The position numbers and the translations under genes were made by a program. Source: Jongsikchunia kroppenstedtii DSM 45133 (GTDB taxonomy: Bacteria; Actinomycetota; Actinomycetes; Mycobacteriales; Mycobacteriaceae). From it: a stretch of 64,000 nt of DNA. The stretch lies in contig NZ_AQYG01000044.1 in the NCBI RefSeq assembly GCF_000380485.1, positions 124,001 through 188,000 on the forward strand. Direction: 5' to 3'. Positions 17,166-26,175 of this stretch are shown piece after piece. Positions within the stretch are counted from its first letter, which is position 1. Each line of letters starts with the position of its first letter. Under the pieces are notes generated by a model. The model did no database searches. It was not told the origin of the DNA and saw only the letters and a program-made list of their open reading frames with translations.

Positions 17166-18298
17166 CCGCACCAGGCGGCGCCGCCGCCGATCTGCTGTAT
17201 TCGGTGGACGAGGAGTTGTTGCGGGAGTCGGTTCGGGACGTCCTGTACAAGCAGTGCGAATGGCGTTCGGTGCTGGAACGTACGGAGTCTGCTCAACCAG
17301 TGGACGGCCAGCTGTGGAAGACCCTGGCCAGCGTGTTGGGTGTCTGCGGGCTACCCGTCAGCGAGTCGGCCGGTGGTGCCGCTGCGAGCTGGCGGGAATC
17401 GGCCGTGGTGCTGGAGGAACTGGGCCGCGCCGTGGCGCCGGTCCCATATCTTGGAAGCGCGGTCATGGCAACGGTATTCGCCGACGAAGTGGATGCGCAG
17501 AAAGTGCTCGCCGCGCTCGCCGCGGGGGAGACGCGCGCCGCGTTGGTCGTCTCGGGCGATCGCCCGTGGTTCGCGTCCGGACCCGGCGGTGTGACCATCG
17601 ACGGCGACACCGCCAGCGGTCATGTGCGTACGGTCGTCGATGCGATCGGCGCGGATCGGCTGTTGATTCCGGTCGGCGACCAGGCGTACGAGATCGATGC
17701 GGCCGACCCAGGGGTGCAGATCACGCCTGCGGTGTCTCTCGACTCGACCAGGCCGGTCGCGGATATCGCCTTCGACGGCGCGCTAGCGGTCCCGATCGGC
17801 CGCCCCGGATCTGCCCCGGGAGCGACCGAGGCCGCCGTGCTAGCGGCGACCGCGCTGCTCGCGTCGGAGCAGGTGGGCATCGCCGAGCACTGTATGACCG
17901 TCGCGGTCGACTATCTCCAGGTGCGGCGCCAGTTCGGCCGGGTCCTGGGCTCGTACCAGGCGCTCAAGCACCGGCTCGCCGACCTGTGGGTTCAGGTCAA
18001 TCAGGCCCGGGCGGCGGCGCGGTATGCCGCCGACTGTCTGGCCCGCGGCGACGCCGACCTGGATGTGGCTGCGGCCGTGGCGCATTCGTGGTGCTCGGAG
18101 GTGGCGGTCCGTGCTGCCGAGGACTGCCTGCAGCTGCATGGCGGGATCGGCTTCACCTGGGAGCAGCCGGTGCACCTGTACCTGAAGCGAGCCAAGAGCT
18201 CGTTGCTGATGTTCGGCAGTTCGGACGTGCACCGTGCGCATCTCGCCGAGCTCGTCGATCTCCCGTATCCGAACCTGATGAATGCCAAGGAGCAATGA
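17162..18298 (+). CDS. Acyl-CoA dehydrogenase, probable beta subunit
   Basis: 378 residues. The first 200 residues are poorly conserved and lack a clear flavin segment, while the C-terminal domain is good: VRRQFGRVLGSYQALKHRLAD and LHGGIGFTWEQPVHLYLKRA. This asymmetry is that of FadE29/ChsE2-type partner subunits, which contribute to the shared active site but are not active alone. Overlaps its partner as ATGA, and ends overlapping the tandem ATG of the SDR gene. The pair probably desaturates a bulky or side-chain acyl-CoA; substrate unproven. Confidence 0.85.
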   Translation: MTAPGGAAADLLYSVDEELLRESVRDVLYKQCEWRSVLERTESAQPVDGQLWKTLASVLGVCGLPVSESAGGAAASWRESAVVLEELGRAVAPVPYLGSAVMATVFADEVDAQKVLAALAAGETRAALVVSGDRPWFASGPGGVTIDGDTASGHVRTVVDAIGADRLLIPVGDQAYEIDAADPGVQITPAVSLDSTRPVADIAFDGALAVPIGRPGSAPGATEAAVLAATALLASEQVGIAEHCMTVAVDYLQVRRQFGRVLGSYQALKHRLADLWVQVNQARAAARYAADCLARGDADLDVAAAVAHSWCSEVAVRAAEDCLQLHGGIGFTWEQPVHLYLKRAKSSLLMFGSSDVHRAHLAELVDLPYPNLMNAKEQ

Positions 18299-19053
18299 TG
18301 ACCGATCTGAGCGGCCGTGTCGCCGTGATCACCGGCGGCGGTAGCGGTATCGGCCTCGGTATGGCGGAGGGGCTGGCAGCGGCCGGTGCCGACGTGGCGC
18401 TATGGGCGCGGAACCAGGACCGATGCGCGGCGGCGGCCGAGCAGCTGCGCTCGTTCGGTCTCCGGGCCGAAGCATTCACGTGCGACATCAGCGACGAGGA
18501 CGCGGTCCGCGAGGCGACCGCCGACACGCTCGATCGCCTCGGCCGGATCGACATTCTCATGGCCAACTCCGGGGTCGCGGACGCACGGCCGTACGTCGAC
18601 ACTTCGCTCGATGATTGGCACCGCGTGATGAAGGTGAACCTGGACGGCACCTTTCTCACCACCAGAGAGGTCGGCAGGCACATGATCGAGCGCGGCACGG
18701 GCGGGTCCATCGTCCTTGTCTCGTCGCTGATCAGCCGCTACGGAAGCATTGGATTTGCGGCATATGGAACCAGTAAGACCGGACTCGTCGGCCTCGGGAG
18801 ATCGCTCGCGGTCGAATGGGCCCGGTACGGCATCCGCTGCAACGTGCTCATACCCGGCTGGGTCGAGACACCGATGACCGATGCGGCCGGCTACGACGAC
18901 CGGTTCAAGGAGCTGATCACCCGGCGCACACCGGTCCGCCGATGGGGCACGCCGGAGGAATTCCGTGACGTCGCAGCATTTCTCGGCGATCCGCAGCTGA
19001 CCTTCCACACCGGCAACGAGGTCGTGGTGGACGGCGGCTACGCGGTGTTGTGA
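18298..19053 (+). CDS. Short-chain dehydrogenase/reductase
   Basis: 251 residues with the classical SDR set: GGGSGIGLG cofactor loop, a variant NNAG (ANSGV), catalytic Ser in VSSLISRYG, and YGTSK as the YxxxK pair. A 3-hydroxyacyl-CoA or secondary alcohol dehydrogenase would suit the pathway. Two ATG codons stand in tandem; AAGGAG at 18287-18292 is 5 bases from ATG 18298 and only 2 from ATG 18295, so I chose the second. Lies between the dehydrogenase pair and the hot-dog pair. Confidence 0.88.
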   Translation: MTDLSGRVAVITGGGSGIGLGMAEGLAAAGADVALWARNQDRCAAAAEQLRSFGLRAEAFTCDISDEDAVREATADTLDRLGRIDILMANSGVADARPYVDTSLDDWHRVMKVNLDGTFLTTREVGRHMIERGTGGSIVLVSSLISRYGSIGFAAYGTSKTGLVGLGRSLAVEWARYGIRCNVLIPGWVETPMTDAAGYDDRFKELITRRTPVRRWGTPEEFRDVAAFLGDPQLTFHTGNEVVVDGGYAVL

Positions 19054-19071
19054 AACAACAAGGGAAAGCAA

Positions 19072-19512
19072 ATGATCACAGTTGACATGTTGAAGAAACT
19101 CGAGGGCACTCGCCTGCCCGGCGGCAGTATCGAGATTGCGCCGCACGAGGACTCCATCCTGCAGCGGGCGCTGCACGCGTCCGACGCCGGTGATACCGCC
19201 CATCCCATGTGGTTCATCATCATCTCGTTGCGCTGCATGGGAATCGACGTCGACGAACTCGGCGAGATGGCGGGGCAGTCGGTTAAGGACACTCTGCTGT
19301 TCGGCAATTGCGAAGTGCTCCAAAACAGCCCGCTCCGCGTCGGTGGTCGCTACTGGACGGACGCAGAGCTGACCGTGGTCGGGTCACGGACGGCCCGCGA
19401 CGGGTCCCGATTGGACAGCTTGGAGGTACGCGTGCGAATCAGCGATGTCGATACCGCGGCGGTGATGGGCCAGGTCACGAGTACCTATCTGTACAAGCGG
19501 GGGGAGTCATGA
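19072..19512 (+). CDS. MaoC-like hot-dog protein, non-catalytic partner
   Basis: 146 residues resembling the N-terminal half of MaoC-type dehydratases (FAS1-like dehydratase domain). The D-x4-H hydratase signature is absent. It is followed, with ATGA overlap, by a small hot-dog protein that has the signature. Such pairs form a full hydratase, as ChsH1 with the MaoC part of ChsH2 in cholesterol side-chain degradation, and this one may accommodate a bulky acyl chain. A good ribosome binding site (AAGGGAAAG) precedes ATG 19072. Confidence 0.8.
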   Translation: MITVDMLKKLEGTRLPGGSIEIAPHEDSILQRALHASDAGDTAHPMWFIIISLRCMGIDVDELGEMAGQSVKDTLLFGNCEVLQNSPLRVGGRYWTDAELTVVGSRTARDGSRLDSLEVRVRISDVDTAAVMGQVTSTYLYKRGES

Positions 19513-19931
19513 CATCGACCCCGGGCGCTGGCGTGACCGTCGGCACACAGCTTCCGACGCGGCGGATCAACGAAGTCAGCGCGGAGCACATTCGGCAGAT
19601 CGCCCTCGTGCTGCGCGACCCCAACCCGATTCATTTCGATCTCGACGCGGTGCACACGGCCGGGCTGGGGGATCGCGAGGTGAATCAGGGCGGCGCGACG
19701 ATGGCATACGTCATGGATCTCCTGACCGAATGGGCAGGCTCCCGCGCCGCGCTGAAGCGAATCTCCTGTTCGTTTCGCGCGAATGTGTTCGCCGGGGACG
19801 AGGTGCTGGTCGGTGGCGCGGTGTCGGCGATCGCCGAGGAGGATGGCGCCCGACTGGTCGAGTGCGAGGTATGGGCCGAATCCGGAGGGCGACGGGTGAT
19901 CACCGGGACGGCCACTGTCGCATTGGGCTGA
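19509..19931 (+). CDS. MaoC-like enoyl-CoA hydratase, catalytic partner
   Basis: 140 residues with the hydratase-2 signature RDPNPIHFD (Asp and His catalytic) at about residues 36-44. Probably adds water to a 2-enoyl-CoA together with the preceding non-catalytic hot-dog protein. Overlap of 4 bp with that gene means coupled translation in a fixed ratio. With the dehydrogenase pair upstream and the thiolase-fold/DUF35 genes downstream it completes an igr-like set. 61 bp to the next gene. Confidence 0.85.
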   Translation: MTSTPGAGVTVGTQLPTRRINEVSAEHIRQIALVLRDPNPIHFDLDAVHTAGLGDREVNQGGATMAYVMDLLTEWAGSRAALKRISCSFRANVFAGDEVLVGGAVSAIAEEDGARLVECEVWAESGGRRVITGTATVALG

Positions 19932-19992
19932 CGGTCGCCCGATTCAGCGCAACGATTGACATCACTGCGTTCACGTTTGAGAGGACCTGTTC

Positions 19993-21174
19993 ATGTTCGA
20001 CACCACGGGCGTCCCGGCGCTGCCGTTGGAGATGACCGACGAAGAACGAGATCTGCGCCGCATCGTCGCCGCCATCGTCGGCGAGTTCGGCCACGACTAC
20101 TACCGCGAATGCTCCGCATCGGGAACGCCGATGCAGGCCCTGTGGAACAAGCTGGGCGAGAACGGTTATCTGGGAATGAACATCCCGGAGGAGTACGGCG
20201 GAGCCGGGCGTGGCGTCACCGAGCTGGCCGTGGTGCTCGAGGAGATGTCTGCCGGCGGCTGCCCCGAACTGGCGATGGTGCTGTCGCAGGGAATCGCCGG
20301 GTCGATCCTCCCAAAGCACGGCACCGAGGACCAGAAGCGCCGGTATCTCCCCGGAATCGCCAGCGGCGCTGAGAAATTCGTGTTCGCACTGACCGAACCC
20401 AATGCGGGATCGAACTCGCACAACATCTCGACGACCGCGACGCACGACGGTGACTCCTGGGTGGTCCGGGGCCAGAAGTACTTCATCTCGGGCGTCGATC
20501 ATGCCGACCACCTGCTTCTCGTAGCGCGCACGGGGACAGACGAACTCACCGGCCGCGGGCAGCTGACGCTGATGATCGTCGATCCGAATGCGTCCGGGCT
20601 CGATCGTCAGCTCATCCCCACCGCCCTGCAGGCGCCCGAACGGCAGTTCACGCTGTTCTTCGACGATGTCCGGGTTCCGGTCGAGAACGTCATCGGTGAG
20701 GTCGGGCACGGGTTGCGGCCGCTGTTCGACGGGCTGAATCCGGAACGCCTGCTCAGCGCCGTCATCTGTACCGGTGTCGGGCGCTACGCGCTGGACAAGG
20801 CGATCGACTACACCACGAGCCGGGTCGTGTTCGACGGGCCGATCGCCGGTTACCAGAGCGTGCAGCATCCACTCGCCGAGGCGTCGGTGATGCTCGAGGC
20901 GGCCCGCGGAATGGTCTGGCGCGCGGCGGCCACCTACGACTACGGGAAGTCGGCGGGCGAGCAGTCCAATATGGCCAAGTTGATGGCGTCACGGGCCGGA
21001 TTCCTCGCGCTGGACACGGCGATTCAGGTGCATGGCGGCAACGGGCTGGCGTTGGAGTACGGCCTCGCCGACCTGTGGGGCATCATCCGCCTGCAGCAGA
21101 TCGCGCCGGTCTCAACGCAGATGGTGCTCAATCACATTGCGCAGCATCACCTCGGGCTGCCCCGCTCGTACTGA
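19993..21174 (+). CDS. Acyl-CoA dehydrogenase, FadE12-type
   Basis: 393 residues. Flavin-region motif TEPNAGSNSHNIST, then YFISGVDHADHLL, LNPERLLSAVICTG with the isovaleryl-type Glu, and the C-terminal QIAPVSTQMVLNHIAQHHLGLPRSY instead of the usual EGTxxIxR ending. It is very similar in motif order to the enzyme at 57552 and to that at 14594. GAGAGG precedes ATG 19993. Together with the next gene (40 bp gap) it adds two further dehydrogenases to the cluster. Confidence 0.88.
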   Translation: MFDTTGVPALPLEMTDEERDLRRIVAAIVGEFGHDYYRECSASGTPMQALWNKLGENGYLGMNIPEEYGGAGRGVTELAVVLEEMSAGGCPELAMVLSQGIAGSILPKHGTEDQKRRYLPGIASGAEKFVFALTEPNAGSNSHNISTTATHDGDSWVVRGQKYFISGVDHADHLLLVARTGTDELTGRGQLTLMIVDPNASGLDRQLIPTALQAPERQFTLFFDDVRVPVENVIGEVGHGLRPLFDGLNPERLLSAVICTGVGRYALDKAIDYTTSRVVFDGPIAGYQSVQHPLAEASVMLEAARGMVWRAAATYDYGKSAGEQSNMAKLMASRAGFLALDTAIQVHGGNGLALEYGLADLWGIIRLQQIAPVSTQMVLNHIAQHHLGLPRSY

Positions 21175-21214
21175 GCGACATCTGTCCGGGGACCTCGTGA
21201 ACGAAAGGAATGAC

Positions 21215-22366
21215 ATGTCAGCGTCATTGGTCACCGATGAGCAGGCCGCCTTCGCGGCCGCCGTACGCGAGTTCTGCGAGCGGGAAGCGGGCACCCGGGA
21301 ACAGCTGGTGGCACTCGGCGACGAGCGGCTGCGCGGCCACAACCAGGGCCTGTATCAGAAGCTCGCCGATCTGGGCTATCTCGGAGTCTCGCTGCCGGAG
21401 GAGTTCGGCGGTGGCGGCGCCGGCACCACTGAGGCCTGCATTCTCGTCGAGGAGGTCAATCGCGGGCTGCTGCCAGTGGCCGCGCTCGGCGTCAGCCTCA
21501 TCGTCGCGGGACCCTACGAACGATTCGGAACCCCGGAGCAGAAGAAGGAGATCCTCGGCGGCATCGCGGCGGGCCGGCCGGAGGCGATCGCGATGAGCGA
21601 GCCGTCCGCCGGTTCGGATGTCGGCGCCCTGACGACCAGGGCGGAGCGGATCGGCGACGACTTCGTGATCAACGGCCAGAAGCTGTGGACGACGGCGGCG
21701 CATGTCGCCGACCACCTGCTGGTGGTGGTGCGTACCGATCCGAACGCCGGCTCGAAACACAATGGGCTCAGCATGATCAGTGTCCCGACGGACACTCCGG
21801 GGCTGACCATCCGGCCGATCGAGACGATGGGCGGGTCGGAGGTCAACGAGGTCTTCTTCGCCGATGTGCGGGTGCCTGCGGACCGCCTGCTGGGCACCGA
21901 GGGCAACGGCTGGCGACAGCTGATGGCCGGGCTCAACCATGAACGCCTGTTGGTGGCCGCGCAGGGTCTCGGTCGTGCGGAACGGGCACTCGCCGATGTC
22001 ATGGCGTACGTCAAGGAACGCCGGCAGTTCGGACAGCCGATCGGGAATTTTCAGTCGGTACGACACCGGCTGGCCGACCTCGCCACCGAGACCGAGGCCC
22101 TGCGCTACTTCGTCTACGGCATCGCGGCGCGCGTCGACGCGGACCCGACCGTGCTGCTTCCGCGCGAGGCCTCGATGGCGAAGCTGAAGGCGTCGGAGCT
22201 GGCGAAGGAGACCGTGCTGGCGGCGCTGCAGTTCATGGGCGGCGCCGGCTACGCGGTCGAGTACGGCGTCGAGGCACAGGTGCGCGGCGCGCTGGCACTC
22301 ACCATCGCCGGCGGTGCGTCCGAGGTGCAGCGGGACATCATCTCCGGCACTTACGGCCTGTCGTAG
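21215..22366 (+). CDS. Acyl-CoA dehydrogenase
   Basis: 383 residues with complete fold: SEPSAGSDVGALTTRA, FVINGQKLWTTAAHVADHLLV, LNHERLLVAAQGLG (Glu at the isovaleryl-type position), RRQFGQPIGNFQSVRHRLADLATE and C-terminal AGGASEVQRDIISGTYGL. The start ATG 21215 has AAAGGA 5 bases upstream. Last of the five dehydrogenases before the thiolase; the 155 bp that follow hold no gene I can see and may contain the thiolase promoter. Confidence 0.88.
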   Translation: MSASLVTDEQAAFAAAVREFCEREAGTREQLVALGDERLRGHNQGLYQKLADLGYLGVSLPEEFGGGGAGTTEACILVEEVNRGLLPVAALGVSLIVAGPYERFGTPEQKKEILGGIAAGRPEAIAMSEPSAGSDVGALTTRAERIGDDFVINGQKLWTTAAHVADHLLVVVRTDPNAGSKHNGLSMISVPTDTPGLTIRPIETMGGSEVNEVFFADVRVPADRLLGTEGNGWRQLMAGLNHERLLVAAQGLGRAERALADVMAYVKERRQFGQPIGNFQSVRHRLADLATETEALRYFVYGIAARVDADPTVLLPREASMAKLKASELAKETVLAALQFMGGAGYAVEYGVEAQVRGALALTIAGGASEVQRDIISGTYGLS

Positions 22367-22521
22367 AGCTCACCCGCGCATTCGCGGATCACCTTGTTGC
22401 GCAAAATCTTTGGCAATCGTTTCTGACGTTTCCGGTGGCCGATCTGACCGAAGATGAGACATATTCCAGCCCCGGCAGATCAATAGCGTGAAGACACTCT
22501 CTCAGCAGAAAGTGGATTCTC

Positions 22522-23733
22522 GTGACTTCTGATGCGTTCATCTACGACGCGATTCGCACGCCCCGCGGCAGGGGCAAGGCGAGCGGATCGCTGCATACCG
22601 TCAAGCCCATCTCGTTGATGACGGGGCTGCTCGACGACATGCGCGATCGCCAGTCCGCGCTCGACTGGAACCGGATCGACGATCTGGTGCTCGGCGTTGT
22701 GGGCCCGGTCGGGGAACAGGGCGGCAACCTGGCGAAGACCGCCGCCGTCGCGGCCGGTCTGCCGGACACCGTCGCCGGTATGCAGCTCAACAGGTACTGC
22801 GCCTCCGGTCTGGAGGCGGTGAACATCGCCGCGCAGAAGGTCCGGTCGGGGTGGGAGTCGCTGGTGCTGGCCGGCGGCGTGGAGTCGATGTCGCGGGTTC
22901 CGATGGGTAGCGACGGCGGTCCTGTCTTCGCGGATCCCGAGACGATGTACGACAGCTACACCTCGCCGCAGGGCGTCGGCGCCGATCTCATCGCCACCAT
23001 GGAAGGCTTTTCGCGGGAGGACGTCGACGCGTACGCGGCCCGCTCCCAGCAGCGCGCGGCCGCGGCCTGGAAAGACGGGCTGTTCGCGCGCTCGGTGATC
23101 CCGGTCAAGGATCGCAACGGTGTGGTGGTCCTCGATCACGACGAGCACATCCGGGCTGACACCACCGTGGAGAGCCTGGGGAAGCTCCCGCCGTCGTTCG
23201 TCGCCGCCGGAAAGGCAGGTTTCGACGATGTGGCCCTGCAGAAGTATCACTGGGTCGAGCGCATCGATCATGTTCATACCGCAGGCAATTCGTCGGGAAT
23301 CGTCGATGGTGCGGCGTTGGTGGTGCTCGGCTCGGAGGCGATCGGCAGCGAACTCGGGCTGACCCCGCGCGGACGGATCGTCGCCACCGCGGTCACCGGA
23401 GCCGACCCGACGATCATGCTGACCGGCCCGGCGCCGGCCACCCGGAAACTGCTCGACATCGCGAGGCTCGGTGTCGACGACATCGACCTGTTCGAGCTCA
23501 ACGAGGCATTCGCGTCGGTGGTCATGAAGTACCAGAAGGAGCTGCAGATCCCCGACGACAAGATCAACGTCAACGGCGGAGCGATCGCGATGGGCCACCC
23601 GCTGGGCGCGACCGGCGCGATGTTGGTCAGCACCGTCCTCGATGAGCTCGACCGGCGTTCGGAGCGTCGCGCGGTGGTCACGCTGTGCGTCGGCGGCGGC
23701 ATGGGAATCGCCACGCTGATCGAGCGCGTGTAG
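22522..23733 (+). CDS. Acetyl-CoA C-acyltransferase (thiolase)
   Basis: 403-residue thiolase of the FadA type with all catalytic residues: nucleophile Cys93 in YCASG, His in [11 protein letters not shown], and the second Cys in CVGGGMG. It cleaves 3-ketoacyl-CoA with CoA. The start is GTG 22522. The next gene, a FadB-like protein, follows after 59 bp, so the two form a conventional alpha/beta beta-oxidation pair, in contrast to the thiolase-fold proteins downstream that lack these residues. Confidence 0.92.
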   Translation: MTSDAFIYDAIRTPRGRGKASGSLHTVKPISLMTGLLDDMRDRQSALDWNRIDDLVLGVVGPVGEQGGNLAKTAAVAAGLPDTVAGMQLNRYCASGLEAVNIAAQKVRSGWESLVLAGGVESMSRVPMGSDGGPVFADPETMYDSYTSPQGVGADLIATMEGFSREDVDAYAARSQQRAAAAWKDGLFARSVIPVKDRNGVVVLDHDEHIRADTTVESLGKLPPSFVAAGKAGFDDVALQKYHWVERIDHVHTAGNSSGIVDGAALVVLGSEAIGSELGLTPRGRIVATAVTGADPTIMLTGPAPATRKLLDIARLGVDDIDLFELNEAFASVVMKYQKELQIPDDKINVNGGAIAMGHPLGATGAMLVSTVLDELDRRSERRAVVTLCVGGGMGIATLIERV

Positions 23734-23792
23734 CGACCGCTTCTGAACCACCATCGACCCGATTCCAGACCACCACAGGGAGATTGAGCATA

Positions 23793-25982
23793 ATGACGAC
23801 GAACGACGTCGACACATATATTCGCTGGGAGACCGACGGCGACGTCGCCATCCTGACCATGGACGCGCCGGGACGGTCGGCGAACACCATGACCGATGAG
23901 TTCACCGCATCGCTCGCTGATGTCGTCGACCGGCTGGAGAGCGAGCGAGAGAAGCTGTCCGGCGTCATCATCACGTCTGCCAAGAAGACCTTCTTCGCCG
24001 GCGGCGACATCTTCGAGATGATGCGGCTCGCCCCCGAGGACGCTGCGCGCCTAGAGGCATCCGGCATCGCGATCAAAAGCCTGCTGCGCCGACTGGAGAA
24101 ACTCGGAATCCCGGTCGTCGCGGCAATTAACGGCGCTGCCTTGGGCGGCGGCCTCGAGCTGGCGCTGGCGTGTCATCGGCGGATCGCCGCGAACGCGTCC
24201 GGAACGGTGATCGGGCTACCGGAGGTGACGCTCGGTCTGTTGCCCGGTGGCGGCGGCATCGTTCGTTCGGTGCGTCTCCTCGGCGTGGTCGCAGCGCTCG
24301 AGTCGGTGCTGCTGGCCGGTCAGCGTCACGGTCCCGAAGCGGCACTCGAACTCGGGTTGATCGACGAAGTCGTCGCCCCCGACCAGCTGATCGGTGCCGC
24401 CAAGGCCTGGATCGCGAGCGGGCCCGAGCCGGCCCAGCCCTGGGACCGCAAGGGATTTCGAGTGCCGGGCGGAACGATCAACGACCCCGCCGTCGCCGCG
24501 ATGGCCGGCCCGCTCACCGCCCGGCTGCGGGCGCGAACTGGTGGTTCCCCGGCGCCCGCCGCGGCCGCGATCCTCGCGACCGCGGTCGAAACCTCGCATC
24601 TCGACATCGAGTCGGCGGGCGTCGTCGAGTCGCGCTACTTCGCTCAGCTGGCGACCGGGCAGGTCGCCAAGAACATGATGAACTTCTTCGCCGACACTCA
24701 GAAGGTGCGGTCGGGTGCGTCGCGGCCGGACGGCTTCGACCGATTCGTGGTGAAGCGCCTGGGCGTGGTCGGCGCCGGCATGATGGGCGCCGGGCTGGCG
24801 TATGAGGGCGCGCGCCGCGGTATCGACGTCGTCCTGTCGGATGTGTCGACCGAGGCCGCGGCGAAGGGCAAAGGGTACGCGGTCAAGCTGGTCGAGAAGT
24901 CGATCGCCAAGGGCGCCCTGACGCAGGACGCCGCCGACGAGCTGCTCGCCCGGATCGTGCCGACCGACACGCTCAGCGACTTCGCGGGTTGCGACGCGGT
25001 GGTCGAGGCGGTCTTCGAGGATCCGGCGCTCAAGCAGGACATCCTGCGAGAGGCCGTGAAGCATGCGGGGACGGACGCGCTGCTCGCGTCGAACACGTCG
25101 TCGCTGCCGATCGGCTCCCTCGCGACCGCTCTGGACCGCCCCGAGGGCCTGTGCGGGATGCACTTCTTCTCACCCGTCGACCGAATGCCGCTCGTCGAGA
25201 TCATTCGAGGCGTGGACACCGCAGACGAGACAATTGCTCGCGCAGTCGATCTCGGCATCCAGCTGGGAAAGAATCCGGTCGTGGTCAACGACGGTCGCGG
25301 CTTCTACACCAGCCGAGTGATCACGTCGTATATCGACGAGACTCTGGCGATGGTCGGCGAAGGCTGCCGGGCGGCATCGGTCGAACGCGCCGCGTTGAAG
25401 GCCGGCTACCCGGTGTCGCCGCTGAAGCTCATCGACGAGACCACGTTGACATTGCCCCGCAAGGTGCGCCGGGAGAAGAAGGCGGCTTTCGAGGCGGCAG
25501 GCACGCCGTGGGTCGTCCATCCTGCCGAGCCGGTGATGGATCGGATGATCGATGAGTTCGAGAGGCCGGGCCGATCGAGCGGCGCCGGCTTCTATGACTA
25601 CGTGGACGGCCGTCGGACCGGTCTGTGGCCGGGCCTCGCCGAGCACTTCGGCGCCGACGCCGACGTGCCGTTCGAGGACATGGTGGAACGCCTGCTGTTC
25701 TCCGAGGCGCTCGAGACGGCGCGCTGTTTCGACGAAGGAATTCTGTCGTCGACCGCGGAGCCGAATGTCGCCTCGGTGCTGGGCATCGGCTTTCCCGCCT
25801 GGACCGGCGGTGCGGTCCAGTACATCAAGGGCTATCCGGGTTCGGTAGGCGGCTTCGTCGAGCGCGCCCGCGAGCTGGCGGCCCGCTACGGCGACCGCTT
25901 CACCCCACCGGAATCGATTGTCGTGGTTGCTGATCAGAACAAGTCGTTGGATTGGGACAACGACGCGGGGCGTTGGGCCTGA
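23793..25982 (+). CDS. FadB-like enoyl-CoA hydratase/3-hydroxyacyl-CoA dehydrogenase
   Basis: 729-residue bifunctional enzyme. Residues 1-190 form a crotonase domain with both catalytic Glu (GGGLELALACHRR and GLPEVTLGLLPG). The NAD-binding dehydrogenase domain begins near residue 325 with GVVGAGMMGAGLA, followed by NTSSLPIGSLA and FFSPVDRMPLVEII with the catalytic His region (GMHFF), then the C-terminal dimer domain. Start ATG 23793 has an AGGGAGA upstream; a longer in-frame start would lie in the thiolase end. A strong hairpin follows the stop. Confidence 0.92.
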   Translation: MTTNDVDTYIRWETDGDVAILTMDAPGRSANTMTDEFTASLADVVDRLESEREKLSGVIITSAKKTFFAGGDIFEMMRLAPEDAARLEASGIAIKSLLRRLEKLGIPVVAAINGAALGGGLELALACHRRIAANASGTVIGLPEVTLGLLPGGGGIVRSVRLLGVVAALESVLLAGQRHGPEAALELGLIDEVVAPDQLIGAAKAWIASGPEPAQPWDRKGFRVPGGTINDPAVAAMAGPLTARLRARTGGSPAPAAAAILATAVETSHLDIESAGVVESRYFAQLATGQVAKNMMNFFADTQKVRSGASRPDGFDRFVVKRLGVVGAGMMGAGLAYEGARRGIDVVLSDVSTEAAAKGKGYAVKLVEKSIAKGALTQDAADELLARIVPTDTLSDFAGCDAVVEAVFEDPALKQDILREAVKHAGTDALLASNTSSLPIGSLATALDRPEGLCGMHFFSPVDRMPLVEIIRGVDTADETIARAVDLGIQLGKNPVVVNDGRGFYTSRVITSYIDETLAMVGEGCRAASVERAALKAGYPVSPLKLIDETTLTLPRKVRREKKAAFEAAGTPWVVHPAEPVMDRMIDEFERPGRSSGAGFYDYVDGRRTGLWPGLAEHFGADADVPFEDMVERLLFSEALETARCFDEGILSSTAEPNVASVLGIGFPAWTGGAVQYIKGYPGSVGGFVERARELAARYGDRFTPPESIVVVADQNKSLDWDNDAGRWA

Positions 25983-26002
25983 TCGGCCCGGCGCTGCGGT
26001 AT

Positions 26003-26041
26003 GAGGCCGGCCGTCACGTGGATCATGTGACGGCCGGCCTC
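26003..26041. terminator. Strong hairpin after the FadB-like gene
   Basis: Perfect 15 bp arms at 26003-26017 and 26027-26041 with a 9-base loop that can close three further pairs. It begins 20 bp after the stop of the FadB-like gene. No T-run follows, but the size and position favour a terminator separating the beta-oxidation genes from the next unit. Confidence 0.75.
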
Positions 26042-26163
26042 GGCGTCGCTTCGTCTCCTCGCCCGGGGTCCGTCGGCATGACGCAGTGGCAACCGGACGG
26101 CCGCCTGCCAGGGCCGTGCTGGACTGTTCCGTTCCGGGACATCCGAGCCGGATCGTCGCGCCG

Positions 26164-26169
26164 TAATTT
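26164..26169 (+). promoter_or_regulatory. Possible -10 element of a leaderless promoter
   Basis: TAATTT fits the actinobacterial -10 pattern TAnnnT and ends 6 bases before ATG 26176, with no Shine-Dalgarno in front of that ATG. This is the spacing of leaderless transcripts. A clear -35 is not visible. Confidence 0.4.
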
Positions 26170-26175
26170 CGGGCC

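Noticed and set aside
26003-26041. Palindrome as a TetR operator for the thiolase-fold genes
   Set aside because: Its 15 bp GC-rich arms with short loop, 20 bp after a stop codon, suit a terminator better; it lies more than 120 bp before the next promoter.
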